Shown here: in pieces, positions 1 through 4,970 of the stretch
How the letters are laid out: each line of letters begins with the position of its first letter
How positions within the stretch are numbered: position 1 is the first letter of the stretch
Assembly: GCA_025061865.1 (NCBI GenBank)
Contig: JANXAA010000153.1
Span: forward strand, 1-5,868
Direction of reading: 5' to 3'
Length of the DNA stretch: 5,868 bases
Origin: Acidobacteriota bacterium
GTDB lineage: Bacteria; Acidobacteriota; HRBIN11
Made by a program: the position numbers and the translations under genes
Notes under the pieces: model-generated
Databases searched by the model: none
What the model was told of the DNA's origin: nothing
What the model saw: only the letters and a program-made list of their open reading frames with translations

Positions 1-1
1 C

Positions 2-517
2 AAGAAGCTTCGTCCCGGCGACCCCCTCGACCCGAATACCCGCATGGGCCCCCTGGCCAACCGGGCCCAGCTCGAAAAAGTCGAGTCCTACGTCCGCAAG
101 GCCCTCGAGGAGGGGGACCGGCTCGTCATCGGCGGTAGACGGCCACCTTTCGAACGGGGCTACTTCTTCGAGCCGACCATCTTCGACGGGGTCGACCCGA
201 CGCACACGATTGCCCAGGAGGAGATCTTCGGCCCTGTCCTGGCCGTCATTCCCTGCCGGGACGAAGAAGAAATGATCCGCGTCGCCAATCAGACGATTTA
301 CGGCCTGGCGGCGGCCGTGTGGACCCGGGATGTGGGTAAGGCCCATCGCGTGGCCCGGGCCTTGAAGGCCGGGACCGTGTGGGTCAACACGTACAACCTG
401 TACGACGTGTCGGTGCCCTTCGGGGGCTACAAACACAGCGGTTTTGGCCGGGAGTTGGGCATGCATGCCCTCGAGATGTATACCCAGGTCAAGAGCATCT
501 GGGTGGACTTATCGTAA
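2..517 (+). CDS. Aldehyde dehydrogenase family protein, C-terminal part (5' end outside window)
   Basis: This is the last 171 residues of an NAD(P)+-dependent aldehyde dehydrogenase, which oxidises an aldehyde to a carboxylic acid in the cytoplasm. The open frame runs in from the window edge, so the fragment is cut by the window, not necessarily broken. Family landmarks are clear. The segment GDPLDPNTRMGPL matches the conserved stretch after the catalytic domain's cysteine loop. The motif EEIFGPVL contains the conserved Glu (codon 221-223) that in the family contacts the nicotinamide ribose of the cofactor. PFGGYKHSGFGRELG is the usual C-terminal signature before the oligomerisation strand. 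The catalytic cysteine and Rossmann glycines would lie upstream and cannot be checked. The frame ends at TAA 515-517, inside a tandem duplication of ATCGTAAA (511-518, 519-526). Substrate cannot be assigned from this part; the sequence resembles the broad betaine/aliphatic aldehyde dehydrogenase group. The next gene on the same strand starts 111 bases later, so co-transcription is possible but not shown. Confidence 0.95.
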   Translation, partial: KKLRPGDPLDPNTRMGPLANRAQLEKVESYVRKALEEGDRLVIGGRRPPFERGYFFEPTIFDGVDPTHTIAQEEIFGPVLAVIPCRDEEEMIRVANQTIYGLAAAVWTRDVGKAHRVARALKAGTVWVNTYNLYDVSVPFGGYKHSGFGRELGMHALEMYTQVKSIWVDLS

Positions 518-546
518 AATCGTAAAAAAGGGTGCGCCATGCAAAA

Positions 547-566
547 CCCCGCTCGTTAGAGCGGGG
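547..566. terminator. GC-rich hairpin after the aldehyde dehydrogenase, possible degenerate terminator
   Basis: There is a perfect 8-bp stem, CCCCGCTC (547-554) and GAGCGGGG (559-566), with a GTTA loop, 29 bases after the aldehyde dehydrogenase stop. It is preceded by AAAA on the plus strand, the usual left flank of an intrinsic terminator. The expected T-run on the right is missing: CCTCAG follows, and then a 7-base repeat array starts at 573. A T4 run exists only for minus-strand transcription. It could be a weak or damaged plus-strand terminator, a minus-strand terminator for which no gene is visible here, or only an mRNA-stabilising hairpin. Confidence 0.4.
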
Positions 567-572
567 CCTCAG

Positions 573-600
573 GATGCGGAATACGGGGTGCAGGATGGGG
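573..600 (+). repeat. 7-base repeat array 1 (four units)
   Basis: Four contiguous 7-base units read GATGCGG (573-579), AATACGG (580-586), GGTGCAG (587-593) and GATGGGG (594-600). Every unit has T at its third place and G or A at its fourth, and the last two places are G or A. The array sits between the hairpin after the aldehyde dehydrogenase and the ribosome binding site of the TPR gene. Units similar in sequence and identical in period occur at 2622-2645, 5772-5799 and 5818-5852. After 600 the purine bias continues but the unit pattern decays. No function is known to me. Confidence 0.6.
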
Positions 601-612
601 GAGGGCCGCGGT

Positions 613-620
613 GGGAAGGG
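613..620 (+). promoter_or_regulatory. Ribosome binding site of the TPR gene
   Basis: The purine run GGGAAGGG ends 8 bases before the ATG at 629. It supports that ATG over the in-frame GTG at 611, which lies at the start of the purine run itself and has no comparable site correctly spaced before it. Confidence 0.55.
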
Positions 621-628
621 CTGAATTC

Positions 629-2623
629 ATGAGAGTCCTACTCTCCATTCGCTGGTCGCCCTTCGCCCTTCTCGTGGGGGCTGTCCTTGAGCCGACACTG
701 ACTTTCGCCCAGGAAGTCCCCGTCCCGGACCCCGTCCGGGAGAGCTACATCGCTTATATGGAAGCCCGCATGGCCGACCTCCAGGGCGACCTGGACAGGG
801 CCGAGCATCTGTACCGGCAGGCCCTCGACCATGCGACGGCTCCAGGCTACGTTTACTATGAGCTTGGCTCTGTCTACCGCCGGAAGGGCCGTTGGCAGGA
901 AGCGGCCCGGGCTTACGAGAGTGCCGTGAGCCTCCAACCTGACTTGGGACCGGCCTGGCGGGAGCTGGGAGAAGTCCTGGAGTTCTTGAGCCTGGCGAGT
1001 GGCGACGCGAATCTCCAGGCTCAGGCCGTCACGGCCTACCAGAGATATTTGGAATACGACCCGGACCCCCGAGTCGCGAATCGGACGCTGTACTTGCTGA
1101 TTCGAGCTCAGCAGCACGAGGCGGCCATTCAGCTGGGCGAGAAGCTCCTCACGCGGGTCAGCCCGGACATGCCCCAAGTCCTCTTTCCCTTGTTCGAGGC
1201 CTACATGAGGGCCCACCGCCCAGACCGGGCCGAGGCCGTCATCCGCCGCTACATCGCCGCTTCCCCTGAGGACCCGGACGGCTATCGAGCTTACGCCCTC
1301 CTACTCCTCCAGCAGGGTCGCCAGGCCGAGGCCCAACAGGCCCTACGGGATGCCTTGGCCCGCGCCCCGGACGACTTCGACTTGCTCCAGACGGCGGTCC
1401 AGGCCCTGCAAGAACAGCGTCTCTTCGAAGCCGCCCTCCAAGCCGTGGACACCTACCTGGACCGTCATCCTGATGAGCCTTCAGCTTGGTTCCTCAAGGC
1501 CCACGTCATTGCCCGGCAGAAGGGCCCTTCTCAGGCCCTGGCGTTTCTCGACGAGCACGCCGACCGCATCGGCCGCTCACCCGAGGTCCAAATCCGACGG
1601 CTCCTCTTGCTCGCCCGGGCGTGGCGGTGGTCCGAGGTCTGCCAGGGCGCTGACCGTATCCTGCAAGACCTGGCACAGGCTTCGGACCTCCCTCTATCTG
1701 ACCGGCGGCGTTACCAGCGGGCTGCTTGGATCCTTAAAGCCCAGGCCGCCATGAGCCTGCAGGACTACGAGACGGCCCTCCGAGCTTATACGGAAGCCTA
1801 TGCCCTGGACCCCCAGGCCGAGATTCTCGAAGAACAACTCCGGGCTGCCATCCTGGCCCGCCAGCACGAGAAGGTCCCCGACATGCTGGCTAATGCTCGC
1901 GCCCGATTTCCTCAAGAGGCCGTCCGGTGGACTCGTAGCGAGGCCCTGTTCTTGGAAGCCCGAGGCCGAGACTCGTCTTCAGATGCGGAAAAGCTCTATC
2001 AGCGCCTCGTCGAGCTGGACCCCGACGAGTGGACGACCCTCGTGGCCTTCTATCAACGGACCCGACAGTTCAAAAAGGCGGAACGGCTCGTCCGGGAACG
2101 CCTTCAGCAGAACCCCCGGGACGTAGAGACGCTCTTCACGTGGGCCAACCTCCTCGAACGGATGAACCGGGTCGACGAGGCCGCCGCCGCCTTCCAGCAG
2201 GTCCTCCAGCAGGACCCGAACCACGCCGCCGCCCTCAACAACCTGGGTTACATGTGGGCCGACCGAAATATGCGCCTCTCCGAGGCCCTCATGTACATCC
2301 AGAAGGCCCTGGAGATTGAACCTGAGAGCCCCGCTTACCTGGACAGCCTGGCTTGGGTCTATTACCGGATGGGCGATTACACTCGAGCATGGACCGTCAT
2401 GCAGGACGTCCTCCGCCGAGACCTCCTGGATCCCGTCGTTTTCGACCACGCCGGCGACATCAGCATGGCCCTGGGCAAGACCGACGAGGCCGTCACCTTC
2501 TGGCAGAAGGCCCTCGACGTCGCTCGACGTCTCCTCCACCCTCCTGTCGAGTTCCGACCCGAAGCCGTCGCCCAGAAGCTCCGCCGAGCCTGCCCGACCT
2601 GTCAGAGGCCCCAACCCGAATGA
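629..2623 (+). CDS. Exported tetratricopeptide repeat (TPR) protein
   Basis: A 664-residue protein made of an N-terminal signal peptide and about 14 TPR-like helical hairpins. Residues 1-27 have a basic start, a hydrophobic core (PFALLVGAVL) and a plausible cleavage site TFA|QE. There is no lipobox cysteine, so export to the periplasm or outside is likelier than lipoprotein anchoring. Recognisable repeats start near residues 40, 74, 108, 183, 217, 250, 365, 433, 467, 500, 533, 568 and 602; the middle part is more diverged. The C-terminal part, with LNNLGYMWAD (536-545), LDSLAWVYYR (571-580) and FDHAGD (605-610), matches a widespread bacterial TPR family of unknown specific role. Such solenoids bind partner proteins; no enzymatic motif is visible. 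The tail carries CPTC (655-658), which could form a disulfide or bind metal. Start 629 is chosen for its spaced ribosome binding site and because it puts the signal peptide at the N-terminus. The stop codon overlaps the first unit of repeat array 2. Confidence 0.93.
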   Translation: MRVLLSIRWSPFALLVGAVLEPTLTFAQEVPVPDPVRESYIAYMEARMADLQGDLDRAEHLYRQALDHATAPGYVYYELGSVYRRKGRWQEAARAYESAVSLQPDLGPAWRELGEVLEFLSLASGDANLQAQAVTAYQRYLEYDPDPRVANRTLYLLIRAQQHEAAIQLGEKLLTRVSPDMPQVLFPLFEAYMRAHRPDRAEAVIRRYIAASPEDPDGYRAYALLLLQQGRQAEAQQALRDALARAPDDFDLLQTAVQALQEQRLFEAALQAVDTYLDRHPDEPSAWFLKAHVIARQKGPSQALAFLDEHADRIGRSPEVQIRRLLLLARAWRWSEVCQGADRILQDLAQASDLPLSDRRRYQRAAWILKAQAAMSLQDYETALRAYTEAYALDPQAEILEEQLRAAILARQHEKVPDMLANARARFPQEAVRWTRSEALFLEARGRDSSSDAEKLYQRLVELDPDEWTTLVAFYQRTRQFKKAERLVRERLQQNPRDVETLFTWANLLERMNRVDEAAAAFQQVLQQDPNHAAALNNLGYMWADRNMRLSEALMYIQKALEIEPESPAYLDSLAWVYYRMGDYTRAWTVMQDVLRRDLLDPVVFDHAGDISMALGKTDEAVTFWQKALDVARRLLHPPVEFRPEAVAQKLRRACPTCQRPQPE

Positions 2624-2645
2624 TGCGAGATGCGGGATGCGGGAT
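2622..2645 (+). repeat. 7-base repeat array 2 (three and a half units) on the TPR stop codon
   Basis: Units GATGCGA (2622-2628), GATGCGG (2629-2635) and GATGCGG (2636-2642) are followed by GAT (2643-2645). The first unit starts on the second base of the TPR gene's TGA (2621-2623). This array is the most regular in the window and shares the exact unit GATGCGG with array 1. The next in-phase block, GATAAAG, is degenerate. The rest of the 134-base gap up to the HEPN gene holds a 6-bp inverted repeat, GGACCT (2693-2698) with AGGTCC (2708-2713), and no convincing promoter. Confidence 0.7.
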
Positions 2646-2750
2646 AAAGACCTCGTGGACACGTTTTTGAGGGGCGGAGGGGGCAGGCCCTCGGACCTAC
2701 CCGCTTCAGGTCCTTCGGATGCCTTGCCACCGACCTTCTTTCAGGAAACT

Positions 2751-2754
2751 GAGG
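2751..2754 (+). promoter_or_regulatory. Ribosome binding site fixing the HEPN gene start
   Basis: GAGG, in the context GGAAACTGAGG, lies 3 bases before the ATG at 2758, with a further GGA 11 bases before it. The spacing from GAGG is short. The choice rests as much on the protein: HEPN proteins of this family normally begin a few residues before the first helix (EFRRWMRQAEHTL), as this ATG gives. The in-frame ATG at 2719 would add 13 basic, unlike-family residues and has no clear site. Confidence 0.45.
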
Positions 2755-2757
2755 CGC

Positions 2758-3180
2758 ATGCTGGATGAAGCGGAATTTCGACGCTGGATGCGGCAAGCCG
2801 AACATACCTTAGCGTCCGCTGAACGGGATCGAGCGGAAGGCGACTACGCATGGGCCTGCTTTAAGGCCGAACAAGCGGCCCAATACGCCTTAAAGGCTTT
2901 CCTGATCGGCATCGGTCAAGCCGCCCACGGACACTCTTTGAGACGTCTGATCCGGCAGGTCAAGGACTTGGGCCTTCGGGTCCCGTCGGCCGTCATGGAC
3001 GCGGCAGAAGGGTTGGAACGACATTATATTCCGTCCCGTTACCCGGATGCCTATCCCGAGGGGAGTCCCTTCGAGTTTTATCACGACAAACAGGCTCGGG
3101 AAGCCATCCGGTGGGCCGACCGTATCCTCGACTTCGTGTCGGAGACGTTCCGACGTGTCCAGCGTACTTCGACGTCGTAA
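2758..3180 (+). CDS. HEPN domain protein, partner of the adjacent nucleotidyltransferase
   Basis: A 140-residue all-helical protein covering one HEPN domain of the COG2250-like type. The pattern matches that family in order: a first amphipathic helix with W10 and A14 (WMRQAEHTLASAERD), the core helix ACFKAEQAAQYALKAFL (33-49), the HGHSLRRLI segment (57-65), YIPSRYPDAYP (90-100), and a last helix with ADRILDFV (120-127). HEPN proteins paired with minimal nucleotidyltransferases can be RNase toxins or nucleotide-binding partners. The catalytic R-x(4-6)-H motif of HepT-type toxins is not visible here: no Arg is followed by His at that spacing. Toxicity is therefore doubtful. The next gene begins inside this one (26-base overlap), so the two are probably translationally coupled and act as a complex. 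A hand count of 2761-3060 gives 178 G/C of 300 (59%), a little below its neighbours and only a weak hint of transfer. Confidence 0.88.
   Translation: MLDEAEFRRWMRQAEHTLASAERDRAEGDYAWACFKAEQAAQYALKAFLIGIGQAAHGHSLRRLIRQVKDLGLRVPSAVMDAAEGLERHYIPSRYPDAYPEGSPFEFYHDKQAREAIRWADRILDFVSETFRRVQRTSTS
3141..3144 (+). promoter_or_regulatory. Ribosome binding site for the GTG start of the nucleotidyltransferase gene
   Basis: GGAG lies 10 bases before GTG 3155-3157, inside the end of the HEPN gene. No in-frame ATG lies between this point and the G-S catalytic motif. The only upstream ATG in frame (3047) would add 36 residues encoded by the HEPN gene in another frame and resembling nothing in the family. 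Confidence 0.5.
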
Positions 3181-3544
3181 GACGCAACAGGCCGAGCTCA
3201 TCGCCCTGGGCCGGCAATTTGCCGACCGGGCCAGGGCGGCGTTGGGACCCGTCACGGTTTGGGTCTACGGCTCCGTCGCCCGGGGCGACTTCAACGTGTG
3301 GAGTGACGTGGACGTCCTACTGGTCGCCGCCCGCCTACCGGCAGACCCCTTGGAGCGATGGGGCCTCCTCATTCGTCTAGCCCCCCCGGACGTGGAGCCC
3401 AAGGGATACACGGAGGCAGAGTTTCGGAAGATTTTGCAGAACCGGAAGGTCCAGGTCCTGGCTATGCTCCGGTCCCGCATCCTCCTCGTCGATGACCTTC
3501 AGTTGGAGGCCCAGCTTTCGAAGGAGACTGAGGCCCCGTCATGA
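3155..3544 (+). CDS. Minimal nucleotidyltransferase (MNT) domain protein, MntA-like
   Basis: A 129-residue protein with one polymerase beta-like nucleotidyltransferase domain. The signature GS-x10-DxD is complete: G39-S40, ten residues, then D51-V52-D53, set in VYGSVARGDFNVWSDVDVLLV (37-57). The third metal-binding acid of the fold is probably E81 in DVEPKGYT, by position only. The C-terminal part (AEFRKILQNRKVQVLAMLRSRILLVDD) matches the usual closing helices of this family. Characterised relatives (MntA) transfer AMP to tyrosines of their HEPN partner and neutralise it; this role is likely but unproven here, because the partner lacks the HepT motif that carries the modified tyrosine. It starts with GTG, overlaps the HEPN gene by 26 bases, and its TGA (3542-3544) overlaps the ATG of the LuxE-like gene. 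All three genes are therefore probably translated from one mRNA. Confidence 0.87.
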   Translation: MSSVLRRRKTQQAELIALGRQFADRARAALGPVTVWVYGSVARGDFNVWSDVDVLLVAARLPADPLERWGLLIRLAPPDVEPKGYTEAEFRKILQNRKVQVLAMLRSRILLVDDLQLEAQLSKETEAPS

Positions 3545-4632
3545 CCGCCGCGTCTTGGCCCGGTCTAGAACTCGCCGACCGGTTGATTAAGCATTTTCAA
3601 GCTTACACGGAAGACACGGCTCTTTGGAGCGAACTGTGGTTGGTGGTCTTCCGCTATCAGGCCGCGTACAACCCCGTCTACCGCCGCTATGTCCAGCGAC
3701 TCGGCGTCGAACCGGCGGGGGTCCGTGACTGGCGGGGCGTCCCCTTTGTCCCCGGCACGCTGTTTAAGACCCACTGGGTCGGGGCCTTCCCCCAAGAACA
3801 AGCCCAGGCGGTCTTCTACAGTAGCGGGACCCAGCGGGGCCTCGCGGGTCGGTCCGTCCACCCCTTCTTCCGACTCGAGCTCTACCGGTCCGCCGCCCTA
3901 AGTCACTTCCAAAGATGGGTCCTGCCCGATCGGGACCGCATCCGGATGCTCCTCCTCGGGCCCTCGGCCCGTCACCGCCCTGAGTCGTCCCTCGGCCAGA
4001 TGCTGGACTGGTTGATGGAGGCCTTCGCCGTCCCAGAGAGTCTCCACGCCTGGACGGCCGACGGCCCCGACTTCGAAGGGGCGACCCGGTGGCTGGCCGG
4101 TGCCGACGCCTCGTCGGCACCGGTCCTCATCTTCGGGACGGCCATGGCCCTCTATGAATGGCTCCTGTGGATGGAAACGCGGGGCTTCCGCCCGAAGCCC
4201 CTCCCGTCAGGAAGCCGTCTCGTCGAGACGGGCGGCTTTAAGGGACGCCGGGTTGCCGTCACGAAAGAGGAGCTTTACACACGGCTGAGCCAGACCCTTG
4301 GGATCCCTGAAGCCTTCATCATCGCCGAGTACGGCATGACCGAGCTGGGAAGCCAGTTCTACGATGCCACGCTTCGGGCTACCCTCGAGGGACGCTCGAC
4401 GCACCGCCATCTCGTCGGTCCCCCGTGGGTCCATGTCGCCGTGTGGGACCCTGAGACATGGCGGCCCGTCGAGCCCCCAGCGACGGGCCCCCTGGCCTTC
4501 ATCGACCCGGCGAATCTCGACAGTCTTGCCTTCATCGTGACAGAAGACGTCGGGACGGTCGACTCGGCAGGTCTGACGCTCTTAGGCCGCCTCCCTGAGG
4601 CCGAACCTCGGGGTTGTAGCCTCCTCGCCTGA
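3541..4632 (+). CDS. LuxE-family acyl-protein synthetase
   Basis: A 363-residue adenylate-forming enzyme of the LuxE/PaaK-like group. Family members activate a fatty acid with ATP to acyl-AMP and pass the acyl group to their own cysteine; in bioluminescent bacteria LuxE then hands it to the reductase LuxC. Landmarks in order: VPFVPGTLFKTH (67-78), the ATP-loop FYSSGTQRG (92-100), IFGT (197-200), ETGGFKGR (229-236), EYGMTELGSQFYD (263-275), TEDVG (334-338), GR (349-350) and PRGCSLLA (356-363). Cys359, five residues from the end, corresponds to the acyl-carrying cysteine near the LuxE C-terminus. Length matches LuxE (about 370). No LuxC, LuxD or luciferase gene is in the window, so light production is not implied; many non-luminous bacteria carry LuxE homologues of unknown substrate. 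The ATG overlaps the preceding TGA as ATGA, and GAGG (3530-3533) lies 7 bases upstream. A PaaK-type CoA ligase is less likely because of the short length and C-terminal PRGCSL. Confidence 0.88.
   Translation: MTAASWPGLELADRLIKHFQAYTEDTALWSELWLVVFRYQAAYNPVYRRYVQRLGVEPAGVRDWRGVPFVPGTLFKTHWVGAFPQEQAQAVFYSSGTQRGLAGRSVHPFFRLELYRSAALSHFQRWVLPDRDRIRMLLLGPSARHRPESSLGQMLDWLMEAFAVPESLHAWTADGPDFEGATRWLAGADASSAPVLIFGTAMALYEWLLWMETRGFRPKPLPSGSRLVETGGFKGRRVAVTKEELYTRLSQTLGIPEAFIIAEYGMTELGSQFYDATLRATLEGRSTHRHLVGPPWVHVAVWDPETWRPVEPPATGPLAFIDPANLDSLAFIVTEDVGTVDSAGLTLLGRLPEAEPRGCSLLA
4097..4123. repeat. Perfect 12-bp inverted repeat inside the LuxE-like gene
   Basis: CCGGTGCCGACG (4097-4108) and CGTCGGCACCGG (4112-4123) are exact complements around a 3-base loop CCT. 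A G-T and a G-C pair extend the stem outward at 4096/4124 and 4095/4125. It encodes AGADASSAPV (residues 186-195). In the mRNA it would be a very stable hairpin, but nothing marks it as a terminator, since no T-run follows. Confidence 0.7.
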
Positions 4633-4656
4633 GTCAGACGCAGGCCGCCGAGTCGA
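4559..4656. repeat. Nested inverted repeats across the 3' end of the LuxE-like gene
   Basis: The outer arms are TCGACTCGGC (4559-4568) with GCCGAGTCGA (4647-4656), 10 bp, then GTCTGAC (4571-4577) with GTCAGAC (4633-4639), 7 bp, joined by an asymmetric internal loop. Within the enclosed part CCCTGAGG (4593-4600) and CCTCGGGG (4606-4613) form an 8-bp stem with one G-T pair and the loop CCGAA. The structure spans the stop codon (4630-4632). No T-run follows, so it is not a classical intrinsic terminator; it could protect the mRNA 3' end. Confidence 0.4.
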
Positions 4657-4970
4657 AGGCCCGGGGAGTCGCCCACTGGGTCCGCCATGAAGAATCCCGT
4701 GGCTCCAGCCGGCTCGTACACTTATGGACGTAGTATGGCCGGCGGGGTCAGGAAGTAGACGTCCTTTCTGGGGCAGACGGTTCATGCGTAGGGATGCGGT
4801 CACGGGACCTGACCCCAGCGGCCGTTCATCCGGATAGGGGAACGTCTGAACAATCCCCTTAAGTGTCTCTCGGGCCCTTGGAGAAGCCTCTGACTGGAAG
4901 CTGTAAATCTGATGCACCGCGCTGACCCGTACCTCGGTATGGACTCCCACAACCCTACGGCCCTCTCGGC
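4633..4970. other. 338-base gap between convergent genes, no gene recognised
   Basis: The gap lies between the LuxE-like gene (+) and the membrane protein gene (-), whose 3' ends face each other. I see no convincing coding region. A long minus-strand open frame crosses it, but its start lies in the membrane gene, its end lies antisense to the LuxE-like gene, and no domain is recognisable. The gap holds the GGGGTCAGG inverted repeat (4737-4823) and a 6-bp inverted repeat, AGGGGA (4836-4841) with TCCCCT (4854-4859). No strong terminator is seen for either gene. Confidence 0.6.
4737..4823. repeat. Inverted repeat with GGGGTCAGG / CCTGACCCC arms, REP- or MITE-like
   Basis: GGGGTCAGG (4744-4752) pairs exactly with CCTGACCCC (4808-4816). 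Outside a 2x2 mismatch, GGCCG (4737-4741) pairs with CGGCC (4819-4823). The enclosed 55 bases contain GACGTC (4758-4763) and two copies of ATGCG (4784-4788, 4794-4798). Short palindromes with a GGGGTCAG core often occur, in my recollection, beside REP-associated tyrosine transposases; no transposase or remnant is visible here, so the link is inference. Confidence 0.5.

Noticed and set aside
573..600. The 7-base arrays as a CRISPR or iteron origin
   Set aside because: Units are contiguous with no spacers, too short for CRISPR, and there is no replication initiator gene nearby.
1979..2662. A 227-residue minus-strand open frame opposite the TPR gene
   Set aside because: It is the mirror of strongly TPR-like coding sequence, and its repeats of G, V and L follow from the opposite strand's codon bias.
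2654..2668. CGTGGACACG followed by T5 as an intrinsic terminator after the TPR gene
   Set aside because: The stem would need a 2-base loop or shrink to 3 bp, too weak for a terminator despite the T-run.
2677..2728. A possible tRNA or structured RNA in the gap before the HEPN gene
   Set aside because: Short stems can be drawn, but no cloverleaf, anticodon arm or conserved T-loop sequence appears.
3047..3154. An ATG start at 3047 for the nucleotidyltransferase
   Set aside because: The extra 36 residues overlap the HEPN coding region, look unlike the family, and have no ribosome binding site; GTG 3155 has GGAG at suitable spacing.
3764..4120. A minus-strand open frame rich in Arg, Gly and Pro opposite the LuxE-like gene
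   Set aside because: Its low-complexity composition is typical of an antisense frame in GC-rich DNA; the plus strand has full family motifs.
4836..4859. A 6-bp inverted repeat, AGGGGA and TCCCCT, as a terminator between the convergent genes
   Set aside because: The stem is short with a 12-base loop and no T-run on either strand.
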